NCBI RefSeq assembly: GCF_900169275.1
Contig: NZ_FXZC01000004.1
Location: 124,001-188,000 of the forward strand
Reading direction: 5' to 3'
Length of the DNA: 64,000 nt
From: Brevibacterium casei CIP 102111
Lineage (GTDB): Bacteria; Actinomycetota; Actinomycetes; Actinomycetales; Brevibacteriaceae
The notes beneath the pieces were generated by a model that was not told the origin of the DNA, did no database searches, and saw only the letters and a list, made by a program, of their open reading frames with translations. The position numbers and the translations under genes are program-made. Of the stretch, positions 9,033-16,707 are shown in pieces. Numbering within the stretch: position 1 is the first letter of the stretch; the number at the start of each line of letters is the position of its first letter.

Positions 9033-9071
9033 TGGGTGGCAAGAGGATGCCCGGACGGGGTGCGCACATGC

Positions 9072-9114
9072 CGACGGCCCCGGCCCGGACGGAGGGTCCG
9101 GGGCGGGGCCGTCG
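9072..9114 (-). terminator. Strong hairpin after the OFA transporter unit
   Basis: A 10-bp outer stem (CGACGGCCCC with GGGGCCGTCG) and a 7-bp inner stem (CCCGGAC with GTCCGGG) flank a 5-base loop. It lies downstream of the 56-residue gene on the minus strand and upstream of the marR-like gene, so it probably ends the transporter transcript. Confidence 0.65.
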
Positions 9115-9154
9115 TCCGGCCGCCTCGGCGGGGAGGGACCGGTGGGGACGAAGC

Positions 9155-9325
9155 TCAGCCGGTGAAGATCGCCACGGCTTTGATCACGGTCAGGGTGAGG
9201 CCCCACGCGAGGCCGCCGATGACGACGACGGTGAGTGCGGAGCCGACCACCTTGTACATGCCGCCGACGGGCGACTGCGGGGAGCCGGTGGCGGGAACCG
9301 ATGACCAGGTCTCGGAGCTGCTCAT
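9155..9325 (-). CDS. Small membrane protein partner of the OFA-type MFS transporter
   Basis: A 56-residue protein with one hydrophobic helix (about residues 24-52, SALTVVVIGGLAWGLTLTVI), an N-terminal polar Ser/Pro-rich segment and a YKVV boundary. A good AAGGAGGAGAA-type ribosome binding site precedes the ATG. It starts 17 bases after the end of the transporter gene. Small single-helix proteins encoded beside OFA-family transporters are known and annotated as MFS transporter small subunits. I assign it to that group by position and architecture. Confidence 0.72.
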   Translation of the reverse strand: MSSSETWSSVPATGSPQSPVGGMYKVVGSALTVVVIGGLAWGLTLTVIKAVAIFTG

Positions 9326-9342
9326 GACTTCTCCTCCTTCCT

Positions 9343-10716
9343 TCAGTCGGTCTCAGCCGTCGATGCGGACTTCGGGGTCGCCTCGGCGGTCGTGGGTTCG
9401 AGGTACTTGTCCTTGACCGGGGTGACGAGCAGGTTCGCGACGAAGCCGATGGCCAGGGCGCCGACCATGATGAACATGCCCGGGGTGTAGAGCTCGGGTC
9501 CGGTCTTGCCGGCCTTCTCCCCGGCCTCGACGACCGAGTTGACGATGAGCGGACCGGCCACACCCGCGGCCGACCAGGCGGTGAGCAGGCGGCCGTGGAT
9601 CGCGCCGACCTGGAAGACCCCGAAGAGGTCCTTGAGGTAGGCGGGGATCGTCGCGAAGCCGCCGCCGTAGAACGAGATGATGAGGAGCGTCGCTGCGACG
9701 AAGAGGACGATCGACCCGCCGCCGAAGAGTGCGACGACGAGGTAGAGGATGGCTCCGCCGCCGAGGTAGATCATGTAGTTGTTCTTCCGGCCGAGGTAGT
9801 CCGACGTCGTCGACCACACGAAACGGCCGGCCATGTTGCCGATCGAGAGGAGGCCGACGAACCCGGCGGCGGCTGCGGCCGTGATGCCGAAGTAGGCCTG
9901 GATCATCGGGGCGGCGTTCTCGAGGATGCCGATGCCGGCGGTGACGTTGAGGAAGAGGACGATCCACAGCAGCCAGAACTGGCGGGTGCGCACGGCGTTC
10001 TTCGCCGAGACGTTGCCGGTCGTCTGCATCGGCTTGGCCTTGATCGTCGACGGGTCGAAGCCCTCGGGCTTCCAGTCCGGGTGCGGGACGCGGATGACGT
10101 AGGCGCCGGCGGCGATGACGACGGCGTAGATGATGCCGAGGGTGAGGAACGTCGGGGTGAGACCGGCGACGAGGTTCTCCGGTTCGCTGCCGCCGCCGTA
10201 GAAGGACATGAGCTGGTTCGACAGGGGGCTCGCGATGAGCGCTCCGCCGCCGAAGCCCATGATCGCCAGGCCCGTGGCCAGGCCCGGACGGTCGGGGAAC
10301 CACTTCATCAGGGTCGAGACCGGCGAGATGTAGCCGATGCCGAGTCCGATGCCGCCGATGAAGCCGTAGCCGAAGTAGACGAGCCACAGCTGCCCGGTCA
10401 TGATCCCGAGGGCGGAGATGAGGAAGCCTGCGACCCAGCACGTGCCGGCGGCGACCATCGAGGCGCGGGGCCCGGCCTTCTCGACCCATGTGCCGAAGAT
10501 CGCCGAGGAGATGCCGAGCATGAGGATCGAGATCGAGAAGATCCAGCCGATCGAGATCTCACCCGCGTCGAAGTGCGCCATGAAGGGATTCTTGAAGACG
10601 CTGAAGGCGTAGACCTGGCCGATGCACAGGTGGATCGCCAATGCCGCCGGCGGCATCAGCCATCGGTTGAAGTCCTTCGGCGCGACGATCGCTGACCGAG
10701 AGAGTACGGAAGCCAT
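9343..10716 (-). CDS. OFA family MFS transporter (oxalate/formate antiporter type)
   Basis: A 457-residue, 12-helix major facilitator. Family features include the N-terminal FNRWLMPPAALAIHLCIGQ segment, the first helix pair ending in VYAFSVFKNP, GWIFSISILMLG, and the glycine-rich GYGFIGGIGLGIGY helix. OFA proteins exchange small carboxylates such as oxalate and formate; the substrate here is not determined and no oxalate-degrading gene is nearby. The ATG at 10716 follows AAGGG. It forms an operon with the 56-residue gene downstream. Confidence 0.87.
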   Translation of the reverse strand: MASVLSRSAIVAPKDFNRWLMPPAALAIHLCIGQVYAFSVFKNPFMAHFDAGEISIGWIFSISILMLGISSAIFGTWVEKAGPRASMVAAGTCWVAGFLISALGIMTGQLWLVYFGYGFIGGIGLGIGYISPVSTLMKWFPDRPGLATGLAIMGFGGGALIASPLSNQLMSFYGGGSEPENLVAGLTPTFLTLGIIYAVVIAAGAYVIRVPHPDWKPEGFDPSTIKAKPMQTTGNVSAKNAVRTRQFWLLWIVLFLNVTAGIGILENAAPMIQAYFGITAAAAAGFVGLLSIGNMAGRFVWSTTSDYLGRKNNYMIYLGGGAILYLVVALFGGGSIVLFVAATLLIISFYGGGFATIPAYLKDLFGVFQVGAIHGRLLTAWSAAGVAGPLIVNSVVEAGEKAGKTGPELYTPGMFIMVGALAIGFVANLLVTPVKDKYLEPTTAEATPKSASTAETD

Positions 10717-10827
10717 GGGGACCCTTTTCGTCTGTGCTTCCCGGGTCGTCGACGACGGCGAGGGGAAGCGGTGTGCCAATGCGGTCCGGTGGGAACCGCG
10801 TTCATCCCATACAGACTAGAGGCCTCA

Positions 10828-10849
10828 CATGGATATTGCGAGATCCATG
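10828..10849. promoter_or_regulatory. Inverted repeat upstream of the OFA gene
   Basis: CATGGAT and ATCCATG form a 7-bp inverted repeat separated by 8 bases, 112 bases before the transporter start in a 272-base gap. It is AT-rich compared with its surroundings and is a candidate operator. The rest of the gap holds a short CCCGCC/GGCGGG hairpin at 10880-10893 and nothing else I can identify. Confidence 0.35.
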
Positions 10850-10988
10850 GGGAAATTCCTCAGGATCGAGCGTGTCATCCCCGCCGAGGCGGGTGGTTGA
10901 ACGATCCACTACAGGTGCGATCCGCGTGGGAGCGGGCATCGCTGCCCCGAATGAGTTCAGGTGAGCTTGTGGGCACGGAATCCGCAGA

Positions 10989-11738
10989 TCAGAGATTGAT
11001 CGTGACGTCTCCCTTGTCACGCAGTTCGCCCGCGAACTTCTGGGTCGCCTCGGTCGACTTCTCACCCTTGACCTGCTCTTCGAGCTGCGGGCGCATCTCG
11101 TCGAGCGAGGGGACCTGCGCCTCCTGGCCGGACTGGGACGCCATCTGCTCCTGCTGATCCTTCGCCCGCTGATAGGCGGCACCGATCTCCTCGTCGGTGA
11201 CCTCGAACTCGCCGAACTCATCGGCGATGAGGTCCTCGATCTTCAGCTGGGTGCGCAGCTCCTCATGGACCTTCTTCTCGTCCATGCCCTGATCCGCCAT
11301 CGCCGCGAGGAAGTCGTCTTTGCTCATCTGAGAGGCCTGGGCGGTCTCGTCGAGGGCGGTGGAGACGTCGTCGTCGGTGGCTTCGATCCCGCGCTTGTCG
11401 GCTTCCTGGCTGAGCAGCTTCGTGCTCACGAGGTTCTCGGCGGTCTGCTTCTTCAGCCCCTCCTCGTCGACGGGCTGCCCACCCTGCTGGGCCTGCATCA
11501 TCATCTGCTGGTACTGGGTCTCGTAGAGGGGGACGAAGTCGTCCTTCGTGATCGTCTCGCCGTTGACCTCGGCGACGACGTCGGGGATGTCGGCGGTGTT
11601 CGGCGCGCCGTCCTGGCTCGCTTCGGCCGCCGGCGAAGTCACCGCCGGACCGGAGTCCTCGCCGGAGGATCCGCACCCGGCAAGCGCTGCGACGGAGAGG
11701 GACACGGCGAGTCCGACCCACCATTTGGTCTTTGGCAC
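10989..11738 (-). CDS. SurA N-terminal domain lipoprotein
   Basis: An exported lipoprotein of 249 residues with a basic start, a hydrophobic helix and the lipobox LAGC (Cys22). An acidic linker follows, then a SurA-like chaperone domain (VVAEVNGETITKDDFVPLYE onward) rich in Gln, Met and charged residues. No parvulin isomerase domain is visible, so a chaperone or secretion-folding role is more likely than peptidyl-prolyl isomerisation. I chose the GTG at 11738 because AGGAG lies five bases before it. A GTG two codons upstream overlaps that ribosome binding site. Confidence 0.8.
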   Translation of the reverse strand: MPKTKWWVGLAVSLSVAALAGCGSSGEDSGPAVTSPAAEASQDGAPNTADIPDVVAEVNGETITKDDFVPLYETQYQQMMMQAQQGGQPVDEEGLKKQTAENLVSTKLLSQEADKRGIEATDDDVSTALDETAQASQMSKDDFLAAMADQGMDEKKVHEELRTQLKIEDLIADEFGEFEVTDEEIGAAYQRAKDQQEQMASQSGQEAQVPSLDEMRPQLEEQVKGEKSTEATQKFAGELRDKGDVTINL

Positions 11739-11843
11739 AATCACTCCTGTGTCTCGATTCAGCCTGCCAGGCTAACAGGCGCGGATCATTGCGAGCTGTG
11801 CGCCCGGCGGGTGCGCGGCGGGTGGACGGCCCGGGCGCGGCGC

Positions 11844-12410
11844 TCACAGGCTCGTCGGGACCTCGCCGGCGGGAGTGTACGCCGAGTAGACGACGCCATT
11901 GCCGAACGCCTTCGAATCGAGCAGGGTGAGCGGAGGCTGCCGGTGCCCGTCGGGGAAGAAACCGCGACCGCGGCCCTGCCAGACGGGATAGGTGAACATC
12001 CGGTACTCATCGACGAGGCCGGCGGTGATGAGCTCGTGGGCGAGCGTGATGCTGCCGGTGAGGATCGCGTCGAGGCCCGGCTGATCGCGCAGTCCCGCGA
12101 CGACGAGGCGGGGGTCGGTGCTCATCACCCGCGAGTTCTCCCACTGGGGATCGGTCATGGTCGAGGAGAACACCCATTTGTCGACCTTGTCCATCTGCGC
12201 GGAGATGCCCGTCGTGTCATCGGTCTTCCCCGGCCAGTAGCTGCGGAAGTCCTCGAACGTCTGCCGACCGAGCAGGAGGAGCTGCTCGCGGGTGGTCTGG
12301 CTCCTCACCTCGGCGAGGAGCTCATCGTCCTGGGCCTGCGGGTCGAACCAGTCGTCGAGCATCTCGACCCGGCCGTCGAGGGTGACGTTCTGCGTGATGA
12401 TGATGCGCAC
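11844..12410 (-). CDS. Dihydrofolate-reductase-like (RibD C-terminal) protein
   Basis: A 188-residue member of the RibD C-terminal/DHFR-like superfamily, usually NADPH-dependent reductases of unknown substrate in stand-alone form. It has the N-terminal strand RIIITQNVTLDGRVE, the LLLLGRQTFEDFRSYWP motif and a GSITLAHELITAGLVDEYR segment, which is the family's nucleotide-binding and dimer region. The GTG start follows AAGGAG by seven bases. A second family member lies at 37513. It diverges from the M20 gene across a 166-base gap. Confidence 0.82.
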   Translation of the reverse strand: MRIIITQNVTLDGRVEMLDDWFDPQAQDDELLAEVRSQTTREQLLLLGRQTFEDFRSYWPGKTDDTTGISAQMDKVDKWVFSSTMTDPQWENSRVMSTDPRLVVAGLRDQPGLDAILTGSITLAHELITAGLVDEYRMFTYPVWQGRGRGFFPDGHRQPPLTLLDSKAFGNGVVYSAYTPAGEVPTSL

Positions 12411-12576
12411 TGCTGACTCCTTCGTCGGGGCCCGCCCGTGGGCGCTGCGTCGTCGGTCCCGCCACAGGCCCGGTTGCCGACAACGCTACGCCCAAGCGCC
12501 GACGAGCGCGAGAGGTCGATCGCTCGGGAGGTGGACCGGGCGGGGAATACCGGCGCATCGAACTAGGATCGGAGGC

Positions 12577-13785
12577 ATGTCGATCCCTGATCTCCGCAGC
12601 GCTGCGCAGTCCATCCTCCCCGACCTCGTCACCCTCCGCCGCACCCTCCACGCGAACCCCGAACTCGGCACCGATCTGCCCTTCACGCAGGCTCAGGTGC
12701 TCGAGGCCCTCGCGGGGCTGGGACTCGAGGTGAGCACGGGGGATTCGCTCACCTCGGTGGTGGCGGTCCTCAGGGGAGGACGCCCGGGACCCGCGGTGCT
12801 GCTGCGTGGGGACATGGATGCGCTGCCGGTGACCGAGGAGACCGGGCTCGACTTCGCGTCGACGAATGGGAACATGCACGCGTGCGGGCACGACCTCCAC
12901 ACGGCCGGCCTCGTCGGGGCGGCCCGACTGCTCGCCGTACACCGCGATGAGCTGCCCGGCTCGGTGATCTTCATGTTCCAGCCCGCGGAGGAGAGCGACG
13001 GCGGCGCCGAGCCGATGATCGCCGAGGGCGTCCTCGAGGCGGCGGGAGTGCCGGTCGTCGCCGCCTACGGCATCCACGTCGAGGCCGATGTGCGCGGCCG
13101 GTTCACGACGAGGGGTGGGCCGCTCATGGCCGGATTCGCCGACCTCCACGTCACCATCCACGGGGCCGGCGGACACAGTTCGCAGCCGCAGGCGACGCGG
13201 GACCCGGTGCCCGCGGTCGCCGAGCTCGCGCTCGCGCTCAACACGATGACGACCCGGTCGTTCGACATCTTCGATCCCGTCGTCGTCACCGTCACTCAGC
13301 TGCAGGGCGCGCAGGCGACGAACGTCATCCCCGACGATGCGTCGCTCGCCGCCTCGATCCGCTTCCTCTCCGCCGAATCGCTGGCCCTGCTTCAGGAGCG
13401 GGTCGGAGAGATCGCCGAGGGAATCGCGCGGGCCCACCGGTGCACCGCCTCGGTGGACTTCGAGGTCGGGTTCCCGGTCACGGTCAACGACCCCGCCGAG
13501 GCGGCCCTGGTCACCCAGCGTCTGCGCGGACTCTTCGGGGAGGAGAACGTCGCCACCCTCGAGCATCCGCGGATGGGGTCCGAGGACTTCTCCTTCGTGC
13601 TCGAGAGGGTGCCCGGTGCCTTCGTCTTCCTCGGTGCCACACCCGTGGGCATCGACCCGGACGCGGAGACGAACCACTCCCCGCGCGTGCAGTTCGACGA
13701 CGGTCTCCTCGGCGACCAGGCGGCAGCGCTCGCCCACCTCGCGTACGCACGACTCCTCGACGAGGCGGGGGAGACGACCGACTGA
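12577..13785 (+). CDS. M20 family metallo-amidohydrolase
   Basis: A 402-residue M20D-type peptidase/amidohydrolase, a group that hydrolyses N-acyl amino acids, indole-acetyl amides or similar amides. Metal-site residues are visible: GDMDALPV, Cys103 and His105 in HACGHDLHTAG, the Glu pair at 138-139 (PAEES), and a late His in NHSPR. The dimerisation domain (FADLHVTIHGAGGHSSQPQ) sits in the middle. GGAGG lies six bases before the ATG. The exact substrate cannot be read from sequence. Confidence 0.88.
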   Translation: MSIPDLRSAAQSILPDLVTLRRTLHANPELGTDLPFTQAQVLEALAGLGLEVSTGDSLTSVVAVLRGGRPGPAVLLRGDMDALPVTEETGLDFASTNGNMHACGHDLHTAGLVGAARLLAVHRDELPGSVIFMFQPAEESDGGAEPMIAEGVLEAAGVPVVAAYGIHVEADVRGRFTTRGGPLMAGFADLHVTIHGAGGHSSQPQATRDPVPAVAELALALNTMTTRSFDIFDPVVVTVTQLQGAQATNVIPDDASLAASIRFLSAESLALLQERVGEIAEGIARAHRCTASVDFEVGFPVTVNDPAEAALVTQRLRGLFGEENVATLEHPRMGSEDFSFVLERVPGAFVFLGATPVGIDPDAETNHSPRVQFDDGLLGDQAAALAHLAYARLLDEAGETTD

Positions 13786-13788
13786 GCA

Positions 13789-13839
13789 CCGAGACCGACA
13801 CTTCGCACCGAGACCGACGGGTGGAAGTGTCGGTCTCGG
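13789..13839. terminator. Bidirectional hairpin between convergent genes
   Basis: A perfect 16-bp inverted repeat (CCGAGACCGACACTTC with GAAGTGTCGGTCTCGG) surrounds a 19-base loop. The loop contains another copy of the CACCGAGACCG arm, and a further GGTCTCGGTG follows at about 13851. It fills the gap between the convergent M20 and formaldehyde dehydrogenase genes and can act on both strands. Confidence 0.7.
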
Positions 13840-13869
13840 CGTTGAGCGGCGGTCTCGGTGGCCGGGGAC

Positions 13870-15084
13870 TCAGGCGCGGATGAGCCCGTGGGGGTCGAGG
13901 ACGAACTTCTTCGCCACTCCGGAGTCGAAGTCCGCATAGCCCTGGGGCGCCTCGTCGAGGCCGATCGCGGTCGCGTTGACGTTCTTCGCGATCGAGACCT
14001 TGTCGTGGAGGATCGCCTGCATGAGGCCGCGGTTGTACTTCATCACCGGGCACTGGCCGGTGACGAAGACGTGGGACTTCGCGAAGCCGAGGCCGAAGCG
14101 CATCGACAGCGACCCTTCCTTCGCCGCCTCGTCGACGGCACCCGGATCGCCGGTGACGTAGAGCCCGGGGATGCCGAGGCTGCCGCCGGCGCGCGTGATC
14201 TCCATGAGCGAGTTGAGCACGGTCGCCGGAGCCTCATGGCTCGCGTCCTTGCCGTGCCCGCGGGCCTCGAAGCCGACGGCGTCGATGCCGCAGTCGACCT
14301 CCGGGGTGCCGAGGATCTGCTCGATCTGATCCTTCGGGTCGCCCTTCGAGACATCGACCGTCTCGCAGCCGAAGCTGCGCGCCTGCGCGAGCCGGTCCTC
14401 GTTGAGGTCGCCGACGATGACGACGGCGGCACCGAGGAGCAGCGCCGAGGTGGCTGCGGCGAGTCCGACGGGACCGGCACCGGCGACGTAGACCGTCGAC
14501 CCCACCTGCACGCCGGCGCCGACGGCACCGTGGAACCCGGTGGGGAAGATGTCCGAGAGCATCGTGAGGTCGAGGATCTTCTCCATCGCCTGGTCTTTGT
14601 CGGGGAACTTGAGGACGTTCCAGTCGGCGTAGGGCACGAGCACGTACTCGGCCTGGCCGCCGACCCAGCCGCCCATGTCGACGTAGCCGTACGCCGAGCC
14701 CGGGCGGTCGGGATTGACGTTGAGGCAGATGCCCGTCTTGCCCTCCTTGCAGTTGCGGCACCGACCGCACGAGATGTTGAACGGCACCGAGACGAGGTCC
14801 CCGACTTTGACGAACTCGACGTCCCTGCCGACCTCGACGACCTCGCCGGTGATCTCGTGCCCGAGGACGAGCCCCTCGGGAGCGGTCGTGCGACCGCGGA
14901 CCATGTGCTGGTCAGAGCCGCAGATGTTCGTCGCGACCGTCTTGAGGATGACGCCGTGATCGACCTTCCGGCCGACGTTGGCGGGGTTGACGCCCGGACC
15001 GTCCTTGAGGACGAACTCGGGGTATTCGGTGTCGATGACCTCGACCTTGCCGGGACCTGCGTAGCTGACTGCCTTGTTGCTCAT
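13870..15084 (-). CDS. fdhA: Glutathione-independent formaldehyde dehydrogenase
   Basis: A zinc-dependent medium-chain dehydrogenase of 404 residues, close to the Pseudomonas-type enzyme that oxidises formaldehyde to formate with bound NAD. The catalytic zinc ligands are Cys55 (NICGSDQH) and His76 (GHE). The structural zinc lobe has Cys106, 109, 112 and 120. The NAD-binding GAGPVGL motif follows, and the long insert (YVDMGGWVGGQAEY) is typical of the family. The ATG is preceded by GGAGG. Its position next to the betaine cluster suggests it consumes formaldehyde released by demethylation. Confidence 0.88.
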   Translation of the reverse strand: MSNKAVSYAGPGKVEVIDTEYPEFVLKDGPGVNPANVGRKVDHGVILKTVATNICGSDQHMVRGRTTAPEGLVLGHEITGEVVEVGRDVEFVKVGDLVSVPFNISCGRCRNCKEGKTGICLNVNPDRPGSAYGYVDMGGWVGGQAEYVLVPYADWNVLKFPDKDQAMEKILDLTMLSDIFPTGFHGAVGAGVQVGSTVYVAGAGPVGLAAATSALLLGAAVVIVGDLNEDRLAQARSFGCETVDVSKGDPKDQIEQILGTPEVDCGIDAVGFEARGHGKDASHEAPATVLNSLMEITRAGGSLGIPGLYVTGDPGAVDEAAKEGSLSMRFGLGFAKSHVFVTGQCPVMKYNRGLMQAILHDKVSIAKNVNATAIGLDEAPQGYADFDSGVAKKFVLDPHGLIRA

Positions 15085-15331
15085 CCTTGAGCCTCCGTTC
15101 GGACGGAATCGCTGAGGCGATCGGCGGGAGAGCCGATCGGCCTCCTGAAATATCAGTCTTGTATCAGACGTGGTGTCAGTCTCGTTGCGCGGGGAAGAGT
15201 TTGTCAACACCCCATCGCTTGCCACGTTAATCGAACCCGTGGAGGTCCGGAAGGGCATACCGAGGGCGGAGACCCGGCGTCTCAGCCCGCCTCGCGGTGC
15301 CGCTTCAGCGTGCCGCCACAGCCATCGACGC
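15085..15331. promoter_or_regulatory. Upstream region of fdhA with triple direct repeat
   Basis: Part of a 540-base gene-free stretch (15085-15623). Three near-identical octamers, TATCAGTC (15151), TATCAGAC (15162) and TGTCAGTC (15174), are spaced 11 and 12 bases apart, about one helical turn, 67-97 bases before the fdhA start. Closer to the gene, CGATCGGC/GCCGATCG forms an 8-bp hairpin (15118-15139). This looks like a regulator binding array plus a structured leader. Confidence 0.5.
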
Positions 15332-15388
15332 GGTCAACCGACAAAAACGCGGTCTGCTAACCGCGTATATGTCGGTTGACCGAGTCGA
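15306..15388. repeat. Two-tier hairpin repeat, copy 1
   Basis: An 83-base unit whose core forms a nested hairpin. The outer stem pairs GGTCAACCGACA (15332-15343) with TGTCGGTTGACC (15370-15381). The inner stem pairs ACGCGGT (15347-15353) with ACCGCGT (15360-15366) around a 6-base loop. The same unit recurs 164 bases downstream. It encodes no convincing protein. Confidence 0.75.
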
Positions 15389-15469
15389 GGCGCCGAGGCG
15401 GTCGCCCGAGTCGAAGCGTCGAGGTGGTTCCCCGCCATGCTGCCGGCCCGCGCTGCCGCCGTGCCGCCT

Positions 15470-15552
15470 CAGCGTGCCGCCACAGCCACCGACGCGGTCA
15501 ACCGACAAAAACGCGGTCTGCTTACCGCGTATTTGTCGGTTCACCGCGTCGA
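15470..15552. repeat. Two-tier hairpin repeat, copy 2
   Basis: A direct copy of the unit at 15306-15388 with about five differences. The inner stem is unchanged. The outer stem has one mismatch (TGTCGGTTCACC at 15534-15545), so the structure is kept. The DNA between the two copies and up to 15623 is C-rich and shows nothing else recognisable. Confidence 0.75.
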
Positions 15553-15623
15553 AGTGCCAGAGCCGCCCGCGCCGCCCGCGCCGCCGTCGCGCCGCCGGCC
15601 CGCGCCGCCGCGTCCCCGGCGTC

Positions 15624-16556
15624 TCAGTCCGCCTCGCCGAGGCGGGTGGCGAGAATCCGCTGCGACGTCGCCTTGAGGTGGCGCAGGGACTCCCGGATGA
15701 GCGGCGATCCGCGGCTGCCGGTGCGCACCGCGGCGATGATCTTCCTGCTCAGACGCCCGGTACCGGTCAGCCTCACCCGTCGCACATTGGCTTCGCCGGC
15801 GAGGCTCGCGAGCCGGGGCACGAGGCTGACCCCCACGCCGGCGCCGACGAGTGCCGCCGAGGTCTCCCACTCGACGGACTCATGGGCGATCGTCGGGGTC
15901 ACGCCGGCGGCGGTGAACGCGGCGATGAAGAGCGCGTGATAGGGCGAGCCGGGCATCGCCGTGATCCAGTCCTCGCCGGCGAGTTCGGACAGCGTCACCG
16001 AATCGCGTCCGGCGACAGGATGGTCGGAGGGGACCATGACGTCGAGCGGGTCGTCGAGGAGGTCGACCTTCTCGAAGCGTGCATCGTTCTCGGCCCGGGA
16101 GTCCCCCTGCGGGGAGACGACGACGGCGAGGTCGATGCGCTCGGCGACGAGGAGGTCGAAGCACCGGCTCGGACTCGCCTCGACGATGTGGACGCGGACG
16201 TCGGGGTGGGTGCTGCGCAGATGCGCGGCGAGCGGAGCGAGGAGGTTCGCCGAGGCGGTGGAGAACCCGCCGATGCCGAAATGGGAAGGTGCCTGGTCGC
16301 CGGCGGTGAACGACGAGGCGCGGATCTCCTCCCACACGGAGATGAGCCGGTCGGAGCGGCGGACGAGATAGCGGCCGGTCGCCGTCAGCCGCAGGCCGCG
16401 TCCGTCCTTGGTCAGAAGCGTCATCCCCAGCGAATTCTGGAGGTCGCGCAGCTGCGCGGACACCGCCGAGGGGGAGTATCCGGTGAGCTCCGCGGTGGCA
16501 GCGATCGTGCCGGTCTCGGCGAAGGTCCGCAGCGTGATGAGACGCGGATCGATCAT
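15624..16556 (-). CDS. LysR family transcriptional regulator
   Basis: A 310-residue LysR-type regulator. The N-terminal helix-turn-helix is at about residues 5-60 (LRTFAETGTIAATAELTGYS, then SAVSAQLRDLQNSLGMTLL), followed by the effector-binding domain. The ATG at 16556 is preferred over an in-frame codon five residues upstream because it gives the standard N-terminus. It is transcribed divergently from the betaine oxygenase genes. By the usual LysR layout it probably controls them. Confidence 0.9.
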   Translation of the reverse strand: MIDPRLITLRTFAETGTIAATAELTGYSPSAVSAQLRDLQNSLGMTLLTKDGRGLRLTATGRYLVRRSDRLISVWEEIRASSFTAGDQAPSHFGIGGFSTASANLLAPLAAHLRSTHPDVRVHIVEASPSRCFDLLVAERIDLAVVVSPQGDSRAENDARFEKVDLLDDPLDVMVPSDHPVAGRDSVTLSELAGEDWITAMPGSPYHALFIAAFTAAGVTPTIAHESVEWETSAALVGAGVGVSLVPRLASLAGEANVRRVRLTGTGRLSRKIIAAVRTGSRGSPLIRESLRHLKATSQRILATRLGEAD

Positions 16557-16615
16557 GGAGACATTATGCACTCATTCCGCACATTGTCCCGCAGGATCTC
16601 GCGCTTTTCGTGCAG

Positions 16616-16638
16616 TGTCAGGCTGTTCTATCGTGACA
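16616..16638. promoter_or_regulatory. Candidate LysR site in the divergent promoter
   Basis: TGTCA and TGACA form an inverted repeat 13 bases apart in the 151-base gap between the LysR gene and gbcA. Their size and position are reasonable for a LysR recognition site, but the match is short and could be chance. Confidence 0.3.
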
Positions 16639-16707
16639 GCAGCGACACGGCTGCAGGGCGATGGCGCCGCTGATCGCACACTCACCGGCATCGAGGGGGA
16701 TGGGAAT

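Noticed and set aside
10989-11738. Full SurA/PrsA peptidyl-prolyl isomerase
   Set aside because: Only the N-terminal chaperone-like domain is visible. There is no parvulin domain motif in the 249 residues.
15306-15552. CRISPR-like or short ORF interpretation of the duplicated hairpin unit
   Set aside because: There are only two copies, spacing and length do not fit CRISPR, and no frame has a ribosome site or protein-like composition.
16408-16707. Longer N-terminus for the GbcA-like oxygenase in the same frame
   Set aside because: The upstream codons run into the divergent LysR gene and have no ribosome site. The TTG at 16708 has a good one and gives the normal family length.
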